64,000 nucleotides of DNA from Bacteroidaceae bacterium (GTDB lineage: Bacteria; Bacteroidota; Bacteroidia; Bacteroidales; Bacteroidaceae). Below, piece by piece: positions 51,054 through 59,626 of the stretch. Location: positions 1-64,000 of the forward strand of contig JAFXVN010000074.1 of NCBI GenBank assembly GCA_017524545.1, given 5' to 3'. A program made the position numbers and the translations under genes. The notes below the pieces were generated by a model, which was not told the origin of the DNA, searched no databases, and saw only the letters and a program-made list of their open reading frames with translations. Each line of letters opens with the position of its first letter. Positions within the stretch are counted from its first letter, which is position 1.

Positions 51054-51767
51054 CTAAAAGCTGAAGAGGTCGCTCATGGTGAGCAGGCCTGAGTGGTCCT
51101 TTGTGTATTCTGCGGCGAGGACGGCACCGAGGGCAAAGCCACGGCGGGAGTGTGCGTCGTGGGTGATGGTTATCATGTCTTCGGGCGAGTCGTAGGTGAT
51201 GCTGTGGATGCCAGGCACCTCTGCACGGCGGATGTCATCTATGCGGAGCACATTCGAGGCTGTCTCGTGCAGGCCCCAACGCTCTTTGCGGTCGAGGTTC
51301 TCCACAATCTGCTCGGCCAACGTGATGGCTGTGCCAGAGGGGGCATCCAGCTTGTGGACGTGGTGTGTCTCCACCAAGTTCACGTCGTACTGCTCGAATC
51401 GGTTCATTATCTTTGCAAGATAAGCGTTCACGGCGCTGAAGATGGCGACGCCCACGCTGAAGTTCGAGGCCCAGAAGAGCGTCTTCCCCTCCTGGCAGGC
51501 TCGCTTCACATCGTCGCCGTGTTCCTTCATCCAGCCCGTGCTGCCGCTGACTACCTTCACGCCTGCCCGCCATGCCTTGAGGTAGTTGTCGTAGGCTGTC
51601 CAGGGTGTAGTGAACTCGATGGCGACATCGGCACTGGCGAAGGCAGGGCTGTCGAACTCTTCCTGGTTGTCGATGTCTATGGTACTTACGATTTCGTGAC
51701 CGCGTGAAAGGGCTATCTCCTCTATCATACGGCCCATCTTGCCGTACCCTATGAGTGCTATTTTCAT
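51054..51767 (-). CDS. dapB: 4-Hydroxy-tetrahydrodipicolinate reductase
   Basis: Lysine/diaminopimelate pathway enzyme. 237 residues with the Rossmann motif LIGYGKMGRMIEE at the N-terminus, SGSTGWMK, NFSVGVAIFSAVNA, the signature ETHHVHKLDAPSGTAITLAE and a C-terminal HDAHSRRGFALGA. Length is normal for the Bacteroidetes form. It is transcribed divergently from the DUF2851 gene and runs into lepB after a 43-bp repeat-filled gap. Confidence 0.95.
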   Translation of the reverse strand: MKIALIGYGKMGRMIEEIALSRGHEIVSTIDIDNQEEFDSPAFASADVAIEFTTPWTAYDNYLKAWRAGVKVVSGSTGWMKEHGDDVKRACQEGKTLFWASNFSVGVAIFSAVNAYLAKIMNRFEQYDVNLVETHHVHKLDAPSGTAITLAEQIVENLDRKERWGLHETASNVLRIDDIRRAEVPGIHSITYDSPEDMITITHDAHSRRGFALGAVLAAEYTKDHSGLLTMSDLFSF

Positions 51768-51789
51768 ACGTTATTTAATAATTCTCGTG

Positions 51790-51797
51790 CAAAAGTA
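51790..51797 (-). promoter_or_regulatory. -7 promoter box (TACTTTTG) for dapB
   Basis: TACTTTTG on the minus strand, 23 nt upstream of ATG 51767. Confidence 0.6.
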
Positions 51798-51819
51798 CGA
51801 AGTTTCGACAAATTATGTG

Positions 51820-51827
51820 TACTTTTG
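51820..51827 (+). promoter_or_regulatory. -7 promoter box (TACTTTTG) for the DUF2851 gene
   Basis: TACTTTTG 34 nt upstream of ATG 51862, divergent from the dapB promoter. Confidence 0.6.
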
Positions 51828-51861
51828 TTTCACAAAATAAGTTAACGGAGCCAAAATAAGT

Positions 51862-53109
51862 ATGGAAAGGCTGTTGCACTACGTCTGGAAGCACAAGATA
51901 CTGCCCCTGAAGCCGCTCGCCACGGAGGACGGGCAGGAGGTGGAGGTCATCGACCCCGGCCTGCACAACCACGACCAGGGCCCCGACTTCTTCAATGCCA
52001 AGATTCGGCTGGGCGGGACGCTCTGGGCGGGCAATGTCGAGGTGCATCTGCGCTCGTCGGACTGGTACAGGCACAGTCATCAGGAGGACCCCGCCTACAA
52101 CAGCGTCATCCTGCACGTCGTGGGCGAGATAGACGGCGAGGTCAGGACGCAGGACGGCAAGACGCTGCCCCAGCTGCAGCTCGACATCCCCGAGGGCATC
52201 CGCAGAAGTTACGAAGAGCTTTGCCGGACAGAGGATTATCCGCGCTGCCACCGCATTGTCACCTCGATACTGCCAATGAAGGTGCACCAGTGGATGGACG
52301 CTTTGCTGGTGGAGAGGCTGAAGGAGCGGTCGGAGAAGGTGGCGGAGCGGGCAGAGAGGACAGGCGGCGACTGGGAACGCGCCACGTTCGTCACCCTGGC
52401 TCGCAGTTTCGGCTTTGGCTTGAACGGCGACGCTTTCGAGCGTTGGGCCATGCGCATTCCCCTCTCGGCGGCAGGCAAGCACCGCGACGACCTGTTCCAG
52501 GTGGAGGCACTCTTCCTCGGAATGGCTGGCCTCATCGAAGAGGTCGAGGCCGTGAGGAGCGCGAAGGAGGTTCAGCTTCTCCAGCAGGAGTATGCCTTTC
52601 TCAGGCACAAATTCGGCCTGGACGAGCCGATGCAGCGTGCCGACTGGCGTTTCCTCCGCACCCGTCCCAAGAACTTCCCCTCGGTTCGCATCCTGCAAAT
52701 AGCGGAACTCTACCACAGCGGCAGGGCGCAGATGAGCAAGCTCTTGGAGGCACGGGACATCGATGCCTTGCAGGAATGCCTCGCCGTGAAGGGAATGACG
52801 GCTGCCAGCCGCCGCCTGCTCATCATCAACACCGTGGTGCCTCTGCTCTTCGCCTACGGCCGCCACATCAGCGACGAGGACATCTGCCAGCGGGCTTGCC
52901 TGCTCCTGGAAGCTTTGCCAGCCGAGAACAACTACATCCTGCGGCAGTGGCAAGCCTGCGGACTGAAGGTGCAGACAGCAGCCGACAGCCAGGCGCTCAT
53001 CCAGCTCAAACGCCAGTACTGCGACAGGACGGACTGCCTCCGATGCCGCTTCGGATACGAATACCTCAAGGGTAGTTCATCTTTCCCACGTGTGGGAAAC
53101 GCCAACTAA
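51862..53109 (+). CDS. DUF2851 family protein
   Basis: A 415-residue cytosolic protein. The opening MERLLHYVWKHKILPLKPL, the segment PGLHNHDQGPDFFNAKIRLG and WAGNVEVHLRSSDWYRHSHQ and the C-terminal cysteine motif CDRTDCLRCRFGYEYLK, a possible metal site, define this Bacteroidetes-specific family. Function unknown. Its partner genes downstream (thioesterase, dprA) are separated by a 22-bp tandem repeat. Confidence 0.85.
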   Translation: MERLLHYVWKHKILPLKPLATEDGQEVEVIDPGLHNHDQGPDFFNAKIRLGGTLWAGNVEVHLRSSDWYRHSHQEDPAYNSVILHVVGEIDGEVRTQDGKTLPQLQLDIPEGIRRSYEELCRTEDYPRCHRIVTSILPMKVHQWMDALLVERLKERSEKVAERAERTGGDWERATFVTLARSFGFGLNGDAFERWAMRIPLSAAGKHRDDLFQVEALFLGMAGLIEEVEAVRSAKEVQLLQQEYAFLRHKFGLDEPMQRADWRFLRTRPKNFPSVRILQIAELYHSGRAQMSKLLEARDIDALQECLAVKGMTAASRRLLIINTVVPLLFAYGRHISDEDICQRACLLLEALPAENNYILRQWQACGLKVQTAADSQALIQLKRQYCDRTDCLRCRFGYEYLKGSSSFPRVGNAN

Positions 53110-53110
53110 A

Positions 53111-53165
53111 CACGCCTAATTGCCCAACGAGGCACGCCTAATTGCCCAACGAGGCACGCCTAATT
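53111..53165. repeat. 22-bp tandem repeat, 2.5 units
   Basis: CACGCCTAATTGCCCAACGA plus GG at 53111-53132 and 53133-53154, then a partial unit to 53165. It fills the gap between the DUF2851 and thioesterase genes and is followed by a mirrored GGCAATTAGCC. Confidence 0.9.
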
Positions 53166-53204
53166 TGGCAATTAGCCATAGCTAATGATAAAACACAACG
53201 AGAA

Positions 53205-53612
53205 ATGAAATACGCTTACGAACTGAAGATGAAGGTGCGCGACTATGAGTGCGACCTCGAGGGCATCGTCAACAATGCCAACTACCAACACTACATGGAG
53301 CACACACGCCACGAGTTCCTGCTCTCGGCGGGCATCAGCTTTGCCGAAATGACGGCCCAGGACATCGTCTCCGTCGTGGCCCGCATCACCATTGCCTACA
53401 AGACGCCGCTCCGCAGCCGCGATGAATTCCTCTCCTGCCTCAATGTCAGGCAGGAGGGAGTGCGTTATATCTTCCATCAGGACATCTACCGCCTGTCGGA
53501 CATGAAGCTGGCTGCACGGGGGACAGTCGATGTCGTCTGCCTCGTCCACGGCAAGCTGAGCCGCTGCCCAGAGCTGGAGGAGAAGCTGAAAGCCTACTAT
53601 CCTGAGATATGA
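53205..53612 (+). CDS. Acyl-CoA thioesterase (4HBT, YbgC-like)
   Basis: A 135-residue hotdog-fold hydrolase of acyl-CoA or acyl-ACP. The motif YECDLEGIVNNANYQHYMEH carries the catalytic Asp/Asn pattern, and TIAYKTPLRSRDEF follows. ATG 53205 (MKYAYELKMKV) is the family start; the earlier in-frame codons lie in the tandem repeat. Its stop overlaps the dprA start by 4 nt (ATGA). Confidence 0.88.
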   Translation: MKYAYELKMKVRDYECDLEGIVNNANYQHYMEHTRHEFLLSAGISFAEMTAQDIVSVVARITIAYKTPLRSRDEFLSCLNVRQEGVRYIFHQDIYRLSDMKLAARGTVDVVCLVHGKLSRCPELEEKLKAYYPEI

Positions 53613-54739
53613 CCGAGCAGGAGACCCTATACATGATGGCGCTGACGCAGGTGCCTTCGCTGAGCCTTGCCAGCCTGCGCCAGCTTATTGACGAGCTGGG
53701 TTCGGCAACGGCGGTCTATGAGCACCGCCGCTCTTTGCAGCAGGTGATGCCTCTGGCTTCGCAAAAGACGCTCGATGCGCTGGCTGCTTTGGACAGCCAT
53801 CTTGCACGCGCCGAAGCGGAGCTGGCTTTTTGCAGGAGGGGGAAGGTGCAATGCCTGGGCATCAATGACGAGGCTTACCCCCAGCGTTTTCGCGAGTGCC
53901 TCGATGCGCCGGTTCTCCTCTACTATCGCGGCACAGCCGACCTCAACGCCCGCCACATCGTCAGCATGGTAGGCACGCGGCAAATCACGAGCTATGGCAA
54001 AGACCTCTGCCGCACGTTCGTCCGCGACCTGAAGAGCCTGTGCCCCGACGCCCTTGTGGTGAGCGGGCTGGCCTACGGCGTGGATGTAAATTGCCACCGG
54101 GCAGCTTTGGAGGAGGGATTGGAGACCGTCGGTGTCCTCGCCCACGGCCTCGACCAGATTTACCCGCGTCATCATCGGGAGACCGCGAAGCAGATGGTCT
54201 CCGGGGGCGGCCTGCTGACGGAGTACATGTCGCAGACGGCGATAGACAAAAGGAACTTCGTGCAGCGCAACCGCATCGTGGCAGGCGTGGCCGATGCTGT
54301 CGTCGTGGTGGAGAGTGCGGCAAGGGGCGGCTCCCTCATCACCGCCGACATCGCCCTCAGCTACGACCGCCAGGTGTGGGCTTTCCCCGGCCGCGTCCAC
54401 GACACCTACTCGGCCGGTTGCAACCGCCTCATCTCCTCGAACTGCGCGGCACTGTTAACCAGTGCCGAGGACTTCTGCCTTGCCATGGGCTGGACGGACG
54501 ATGTGCAGCACCGCAAGCAACTCTCCGAAGGCATCCAGCAGGAGTTGTTCGCCGATGACCTGACGCCCGATGAACAGCGTGTCCTACAGGCACTTGCAAA
54601 GGACGACGGCAAGCAAATCAACATCCTCGCAGTCGAGACGAACATCCCGATTGGCGACCTCAACAGCCTCCTCTTTTCGCTCGAAATGAAGGGCGCAGTG
54701 CAGATGCTCGCCGGAGGCAAGTACAAACTGAGGCGATAA
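53609..54739 (+). CDS. dprA: DNA-processing protein DprA
   Basis: Loads RecA on incoming single-stranded DNA during transformation. The 376-residue product has a helical N-terminal domain, the Rossmann-like core (IVSMVGTRQITSYGKDLCR, VVSGLAYGVDVNCHRAAL, SGGGLLTEY, NFVQRNRIVAGVADAVVVVE, ARGGSLITADIAL) and a C-terminal winged helix (ADDLTPDEQRVLQAL). It is complete. It starts inside the thioesterase stop codon. Confidence 0.95.
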   Translation: MTEQETLYMMALTQVPSLSLASLRQLIDELGSATAVYEHRRSLQQVMPLASQKTLDALAALDSHLARAEAELAFCRRGKVQCLGINDEAYPQRFRECLDAPVLLYYRGTADLNARHIVSMVGTRQITSYGKDLCRTFVRDLKSLCPDALVVSGLAYGVDVNCHRAALEEGLETVGVLAHGLDQIYPRHHRETAKQMVSGGGLLTEYMSQTAIDKRNFVQRNRIVAGVADAVVVVESAARGGSLITADIALSYDRQVWAFPGRVHDTYSAGCNRLISSNCAALLTSAEDFCLAMGWTDDVQHRKQLSEGIQQELFADDLTPDEQRVLQALAKDDGKQINILAVETNIPIGDLNSLLFSLEMKGAVQMLAGGKYKLRR

Positions 54740-54858
54740 ACGCCTGTAGAGGTCTCTTTTCTCGGGAAAAATGGAAGTTCAGCCTGTCTATAGAGATATA
54801 ATTTTGCCGTGCAGAGCGAATTTTCCTGCAAAAGTTTTGCAGATTCGGAAAATCTTCC

Positions 54859-54866
54859 TACCTTTG
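54859..54866 (+). promoter_or_regulatory. -7 promoter box (TACCTTTG) for greA, with long leader
   Basis: TACCTTTG with TTTTG at the -33 position about 20 nt earlier. The greA start is 142 nt downstream, so the transcript has a long 5' leader containing a T9 run at about 54932-54940 after GC-rich sequence, which could work as an attenuator. Confidence 0.6.
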
Positions 54867-55008
54867 CATTCGCTGAACATAAAAAGAGTGGAAAAGGACA
54901 AGGGTTCCGGCTACACGGTCGGGATTCTTCTTTTTTTTTCGTGCTTCGCGCGAGGACAGAAGGCCTTGCCCCGATATATAGATAATGTATAACTAAAACA
55001 AACAATAC

Positions 55009-55476
55009 ATGGCTTACATGACACAAAAGGGCTACGACGAGCTCGTAGCCAAGCTGCAGCACATGGAGAGCGTTGACCGCCCCGCCGCAAGTGCTGCCAT
55101 CGCAGAGGCTCGCGACAAAGGCGACCTGTCGGAGAATGCAGAGTACGACGCTGCAAAGGAATGGCAAGGCAAACTCGAGACTGAGATTGCCATGCTGAAG
55201 AAGACCATCATCGAGGCAAAGATTATCGACACCACACACCTCGACACCGACACTGTGCAGATTCTCTCCACCGTTGAACTGCGCAACGTGAAGAACAAGA
55301 TGAAGATGAAGTACACCATCGTCAGCGCCACGGAGGCAGACTTCCGCAACGGGAAACTCAGTGTGGAGACCCCCATTGCCAAGGGACTGCTCGGCAAGAA
55401 GGTGGGCGACGTGGCAGAGATACAAGTGCCACAAGGCACCGTGCAGCTTGAAGTGATGAGCATCAACTTTGACTAA
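55009..55476 (+). CDS. greA: Transcription elongation factor GreA
   Basis: Rescues backtracked RNA polymerase by stimulating transcript cleavage. 155 residues: the N-terminal coiled coil with the tip acidic residues (EARDKGDLSENAEYDAAKEW) and the C-terminal FKBP-like domain (TPIAKGLLGKKVGDVAEIQVP). A second ATG at 55018 (MTQKGYDEL) is equally close to the family start. Confidence 0.95.
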   Translation: MAYMTQKGYDELVAKLQHMESVDRPAASAAIAEARDKGDLSENAEYDAAKEWQGKLETEIAMLKKTIIEAKIIDTTHLDTDTVQILSTVELRNVKNKMKMKYTIVSATEADFRNGKLSVETPIAKGLLGKKVGDVAEIQVPQGTVQLEVMSINFD

Positions 55477-55528
55477 ACAGAGCGATTAGCAAAATTGTAA
55501 ATTGTAAATTGTCAAATCGTAAATTGAA

Positions 55529-55921
55529 ATGGCATCAATCTTTTCCCGTATTGTGGCAGGCGAGATACCGAGCTACAAAATAGCTGAGGACGAGCGTTAC
55601 TATGCCTTCCTCGACATCAGCCCCTTGCAGAAGGGACATACCCTTGTGATTCCCAAGCGCGAAGTGGATTACATCTTCGACCTCGAGGACGACGAACTGG
55701 CAGGACTGCAAGTCTTTGCCAAGAAGGTGGCACAGGCCATCAAGAGGGCCATCCCCTGCGTGAAGGTAGGGCAGTGTGTGCTCGGGCTTGAAGTGCCTCA
55801 CGCCCACATCCACCTCGTCCCCATGCAAAGCGAGGCAGACATGCGCTTCACCAATCCCCATCTGCAGCTCACGCCCGAGGAGTTCGAGCAGATAGCCGAA
55901 AGCATCCGCAAGGCGTTCTAA
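55529..55921 (+). CDS. HIT family nucleotide hydrolase
   Basis: A 130-residue histidine-triad protein (HAHIHLVP near residue 91) hydrolysing nucleoside phosphoramidates or dinucleotides. N-terminal IFSRIVAGEIPSYKIAED and PLQKGHTLVIPKREV are family motifs. It lies 52 nt after greA, the gap being an AT-rich AAATTGTCAAATCG repeat; greA-HIT pairing is common in Bacteroidetes. Confidence 0.92.
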   Translation: MASIFSRIVAGEIPSYKIAEDERYYAFLDISPLQKGHTLVIPKREVDYIFDLEDDELAGLQVFAKKVAQAIKRAIPCVKVGQCVLGLEVPHAHIHLVPMQSEADMRFTNPHLQLTPEEFEQIAESIRKAF

Positions 55922-55968
55922 CCCCCATAATGCCCATTAAACCCATTAAACCCATAAACCCCATTATC

Positions 55969-56661
55969 ATGAAGACAAGACTCATCACTGCCGTTGCATT
56001 GCTCAGCATTGCTCTCGGCATCCAAGCACAGAAACATGAATTTGCCAACTGGAAACGCTACGCTGGCGCTAATAAGGAACTCGGCGCACCTGCCAAAGGC
56101 GAGAAGCGCGTCGTTCTCATGGGCAACTCCATCACCGACGGCTGGCCACGCACACGCCCCGAGTTCTTCAAGGACAACAACCTCATCGGTCGCGGCATCG
56201 GCGGACAGACCTCATACCAGTTCCTCCTCCGCTTCCGCGAGGATGTCATCAACCTCCAGCCGAAGGTCGTTGTTATCAACTATGGCACGAACGACATCGC
56301 CGAGAACACTGGCGCATACGACGAGAACCTCACCTACGGCAACGTCCTCTCGATGGTCGAGCTGGCTCGCTACCATAAGTGCAAGGTCATCCTGACCAGC
56401 TGCCTGCCTGCCGGCGGCTTCAGCTGGCGTCCGTCCGTCACCGACAGCATGGACAAGATTCGCAGCCTCAACGCCCGCGTCAAGGCTTACGCCGAGGCCA
56501 ATAAGATTCCATACGTCGATTACTTCAGCGCAATGGTCAATGCCGAAGGCACTGCCATGAAGGCAGAACTGGCCAACGACAATCCTGGTGTTCACCCCAA
56601 TGCCGAAGGCTATGCCGTCATGGAAAGCCTCCTGCTGCCTGTCATCAAGAAACTGCGCTAA
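55969..56661 (+). CDS. Exported SGNH/GDSL hydrolase
   Basis: A 230-residue secreted esterase. The signal peptide ends near GIQAQ. Catalytic Ser is in LMGNSITDGW (block I), Gly in GIGGQT (block II), Asn in YGTNDIAE (block III), and Asp/His in DNPGVHPNAEG (block V), so it is complete. Likely an acetyl-esterase on sugars or a lipid/phospholipid hydrolase; the substrate is open. The ATG at 55969 is preferred to the in-frame codons in the CCCATTAAACCCAT repeat upstream. manC begins 4 nt after its stop. Confidence 0.88.
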   Translation: MKTRLITAVALLSIALGIQAQKHEFANWKRYAGANKELGAPAKGEKRVVLMGNSITDGWPRTRPEFFKDNNLIGRGIGGQTSYQFLLRFREDVINLQPKVVVINYGTNDIAENTGAYDENLTYGNVLSMVELARYHKCKVILTSCLPAGGFSWRPSVTDSMDKIRSLNARVKAYAEANKIPYVDYFSAMVNAEGTAMKAELANDNPGVHPNAEGYAVMESLLLPVIKKLR

Positions 56662-56665
56662 CATC

Positions 56666-57742
56666 ATGGCGGACAACAAGTATTGTCTTATCTTGGCAGG
56701 CGGCAACGGCAGCCGTCTCTGGCCCATCAGCCGCACTGTCAAGCCTAAGCAGTTCCTCGACCTCTTCGGTACGGGACGCACCCTGCTGCAGCAGACCTAC
56801 GACCGCGTGGCTCAGTTCATCGACCCCTCGCACATCTATGTCAGCACCAGTGTGGACTATCTGCCGCTCGTCTATGAGCAGTTGCCCGAGGTGGACGACA
56901 TGCATATCCTGGAGGAGCCGCTGCGCCGAGGCACCCTGGCTGCTGTGGCGTGGGCCTCGGTATTCATTGCCAAGCAAGATTCCGAGTCAACTCTCTTCGT
57001 TACCCCTTCCGACCAAATCATCCTGCAAGAGGAGCAGTACCGGCAGGATGTCCTTGCCGGATTGGATTTCGTGGACAGCAACGAAGGGTTGCTGGTGCTG
57101 GGCATCACGCCCTCTCGTCCTGAGACGGGCTACGGCTACATCCAGATGGACGACGAGAAGCCGCTTTCTGGCGACATCTTCCCCGTCAAGTCCTTCACGG
57201 AGAAGCCCGACATGGAGTTTGCCAACATCTTCATGCAGGAGGGCAACTTCCTTTGGAACACAGGTCTGCTGTGCTTTAGCACCCGCGTCATGCTCGAGAA
57301 CCTCATCATGCTTGTGCCAGAGTACAGGATGGAGATTCCCCGCATGAAGGTCGAGGCTGAAAGCAACGACCCGAAATTTGTCCCAGAGAGCTTCAACGCC
57401 CTGCCCAACTACAATATGGATGTCAGCATCCTGGAGCGCAGCAGTCAGGTCTTTGTGCAGTGCGGACACTTCGGCTGGGCCGACATCGGCACATGGGCAA
57501 GCATCGGCAAGGACGCTCCTGCCGATGCCGAAGGCAATGTCCTGCTTGATACCAATGCTTTCCTCTACGAATGCTCAGGCAATGTCATCCGTCTGCCAAA
57601 CGGCCACACCGCCGTCGTCAAAGGACTGAAGGACTATGTCATTGCCGAAGAAGGGGAGTTCCTTATGATATGTCCCCGCCACGACATCGCGGCCATGCGA
57701 CGTATGCACACTGACACGAAGTTCGGCGACCAGAAGTCGTAA
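56666..57742 (+). CDS. manC: Mannose-1-phosphate guanylyltransferase
   Basis: Makes GDP-mannose from GTP and mannose-1-phosphate. 358 residues with the nucleotide-binding LAGGNGSRLWPISRTVKPKQ at the N-terminus, FVTPSDQII, PETGYGYIQ, FTEKPD and WNTGLLCF. It lacks the isomerase domain of type II enzymes, so it is the single-function form. The adjacent SGNH gene may be co-transcribed. Confidence 0.93.
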   Translation: MADNKYCLILAGGNGSRLWPISRTVKPKQFLDLFGTGRTLLQQTYDRVAQFIDPSHIYVSTSVDYLPLVYEQLPEVDDMHILEEPLRRGTLAAVAWASVFIAKQDSESTLFVTPSDQIILQEEQYRQDVLAGLDFVDSNEGLLVLGITPSRPETGYGYIQMDDEKPLSGDIFPVKSFTEKPDMEFANIFMQEGNFLWNTGLLCFSTRVMLENLIMLVPEYRMEIPRMKVEAESNDPKFVPESFNALPNYNMDVSILERSSQVFVQCGHFGWADIGTWASIGKDAPADAEGNVLLDTNAFLYECSGNVIRLPNGHTAVVKGLKDYVIAEEGEFLMICPRHDIAAMRRMHTDTKFGDQKS

Positions 57743-57850
57743 CAGTTCATAGTTCATAGTCCATAGTTCATAGTTATTTGTTTGCTGGGTTTGCAGGGCG
57801 TAGCCTAACTATGAACTATGGACTATGAATTATGAACTATGGACTATGGA
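57743..57850. repeat. TTCATAGTCCATAG inverted repeat between convergent genes
   Basis: GTTCATAGTTCATAGTCCAT at about 57745 is mirrored by ACTATGAACTATGGACTATG at about 57808. The right arm also contains the last codons of the truncated DUF2027 gene. The same unit stands upstream of gltX. Confidence 0.75.
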
Positions 57851-58546
57851 CTTGGATGCTGGCTTGTCATCCCTTATAATGTCTTCCGTCCAGTTGGGTT
57901 CCTTGAAGAACTCATTGGGTTGGAAGACATGTAATTTATAGAACTTCGTCAGGTTGAGGCGAAGTTCTGTTGTTATGGCGGGCTTCAGCTGGAAAGGCTT
58001 GTCCTGCTTCCATGCGATGGCCTGCACGCAAAGACGCTCCAAGTCGTTGACCTGCGAACGGTCGAACGCCTCGACGAAGAGCTTGCTGTTGGGTTCCACC
58101 ACGCCGCAGAAGCGCAGCCGCCAGCTGGCATTTTCCGCACTCATCAGCGACACCTGCATATAGTAGTTGCTGTCGTTCACAAGGTACGACTCGAAACCTG
58201 TGCTTGAGATTTCCTTCACCTCGTCGGGCAGGAAGGACAGGTAGAGGTTGAGCCGTTCGCCCTCGCGCCGTTCGAGAGGCTTGGGCTTGAATGTCGTCGG
58301 CTTCTCCTCCGGCTCGGGTTCGGCATCCTCTTGTACCTTGCTCTTTGTCCCTTGCCCCTTGTTTCCAATCGGATTCACCTTCCCTATGTCGTAATCCTCG
58401 CTGCCTATGACCACAACATCCGCCATCAGCATCGGGATTTCAAACCCGTCCTCGTCCTCCACGAGGACAATGTTCTTCCCTTGGAAGCCACTCACTCTGC
58501 CCCCTCCCACCTCGGAGAGGAAGCGCACTTGATCGCCTATCTTCAT
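57830..58546 (-). CDS. DUF2027 protein lacking its Smr domain
   Basis: A 238-residue frame. The N-terminal domain (MKIGDQVRFLSEVGGGRVSG, then FEIPMLMADVVVIGSEDYD) and the middle (NLYLSFLPDEVKEISSTGFE, YKLHVFQPNEFFKEPNWTED) match DUF2027 proteins, which normally continue with an Smr endonuclease domain (HGKG motif). Here the protein ends DDKPASKSIVHSS, the last seven residues coded by the TCCATAGTTCATAA repeat. About 100 C-terminal residues are therefore missing, so it is a truncated gene. Confidence 0.7.
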   Translation of the reverse strand: MKIGDQVRFLSEVGGGRVSGFQGKNIVLVEDEDGFEIPMLMADVVVIGSEDYDIGKVNPIGNKGQGTKSKVQEDAEPEPEEKPTTFKPKPLERREGERLNLYLSFLPDEVKEISSTGFESYLVNDSNYYMQVSLMSAENASWRLRFCGVVEPNSKLFVEAFDRSQVNDLERLCVQAIAWKQDKPFQLKPAITTELRLNLTKFYKLHVFQPNEFFKEPNWTEDIIRDDKPASKSIVHSS

Positions 58547-58570
58547 AATATCTGTTGTCTTTATGCCCTG

Positions 58571-58578
58571 CAAAGGTA
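58571..58578 (-). promoter_or_regulatory. -7 promoter box (TACCTTTG) for the DUF2027 gene
   Basis: TACCTTTG on the minus strand 25 nt upstream of ATG 58546. Confidence 0.6.
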
Positions 58579-58661
58579 CGACATTTAGTTCAATAATCAA
58601 ACATATCACACCTAATTGAGCTATTTAACGCGATTTGTTTGTTTGTCTTGAAAAGTATTCG

Positions 58662-58669
58662 TACCTTTG
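58662..58669 (+). promoter_or_regulatory. -7 promoter box (TACCTTTG) for the Fic gene
   Basis: TACCTTTG 21 nt upstream of ATG 58691. Confidence 0.6.
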
Positions 58670-58690
58670 TCGCGAAATACGTGTGCCATT

Positions 58691-59473
58691 ATGTGTGAGG
58701 ACTTAGAGAAAGAGTATGGCGAGCTGATGCTGGAATACCAGCAGAAGGTGACTGACAAGATGCCGCCAGAGGAGTTGCAGGAATACAATGAGGTGCTTTT
58801 CTCTGCTCACAGCTGCGGCATCGAAGGGAATTCATACACCATTAACGATACAAGGGCGCTGAAGGAACTTAGCTTGGGTGTGGTGCCTCAGGGAAAGCCC
58901 TTGGTGGAAACGATGGAGATGCTCGACCACTTCCACGCTTTCGAGTTTATGACGCAAACCCGCCACGAGCCTTTGACAGAAGATTATCTGCTCCAACTGC
59001 ACAAGATTCTCACGGAACACACGATTGCATATCGCCACCCGGGAGCCAAGCCCGGAGAATATACCACGATGGATATGGCAGCCGGAGACACCTTGTTTGG
59101 CGACCATGAAGAACTGATTGCCAAGGTTCCCTTGTTGTTGGAAAAGACAGAGCAGGCTATGCAGGGCAACCTTCCCCGTATGTTTGTTGCCGCCACCTTC
59201 CACGGCTACTTCATTTACCTGCATCCCTTCCGCGACGGCAACGGACGCATGGGGCGATTGCTTTCAAACAAGATTCTGCTGCAAAGCGGACACCCGATTG
59301 TCATTATACCCCGCGAGGAGAAGGAAGAGTACATCAGTGCCTTGAAGCTGTTCCACTCCGACAGCATAGAATATCTTGTGGCCTTCTTCTACAAAACAGC
59401 CATCCGGCGTATGCAAAATGAGTTGAAGCAAAAAAGCTCCAACTCGGCAAAGGGGATGTTCTTCCTCTTTTAG
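58691..59473 (+). CDS. Fic-domain protein (adenylyltransferase-like) with N-terminal inhibitory motif
   Basis: A 260-residue protein expected to attach AMP to target proteins. The Fic core motif HPFRDGNGRMGR is complete near residue 180. An S-x-x-x-E-G/N motif (SCGIEGN near residue 42) lies before it, the position of the inhibitory helix of class II Fic proteins, so the enzyme is probably self-inhibited. ATG 58691 follows the promoter by 21 nt. There is no adjacent antitoxin gene, as expected when the inhibitor is built in. Confidence 0.88.
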   Translation: MCEDLEKEYGELMLEYQQKVTDKMPPEELQEYNEVLFSAHSCGIEGNSYTINDTRALKELSLGVVPQGKPLVETMEMLDHFHAFEFMTQTRHEPLTEDYLLQLHKILTEHTIAYRHPGAKPGEYTTMDMAAGDTLFGDHEELIAKVPLLLEKTEQAMQGNLPRMFVAATFHGYFIYLHPFRDGNGRMGRLLSNKILLQSGHPIVIIPREEKEEYISALKLFHSDSIEYLVAFFYKTAIRRMQNELKQKSSNSAKGMFFLF

Positions 59474-59593
59474 CTTCACCTTTTGAGGCAAAAAATAACG
59501 AAAAAACTTCGGACAACGCACGCCTTGATGCATATTTTTGCGTTTCAGAAGTCTTTTTCCTTATAAATAATGTGTAGTTTGAAAAAAATGCCT

Positions 59594-59601
59594 TACCTTT
59601 G
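59594..59601 (+). promoter_or_regulatory. -7 promoter box (TACCTTTG) for topA
   Basis: TACCTTTG 25 nt upstream of ATG 59627. Confidence 0.65.
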
Positions 59602-59626
59602 CGCCCAAAATCAAACGACCAATAGA

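Noticed and set aside
53111..53165. CRISPR array
   Set aside because: The 22-bp units follow each other directly without spacers, and there are no cas genes in the window.
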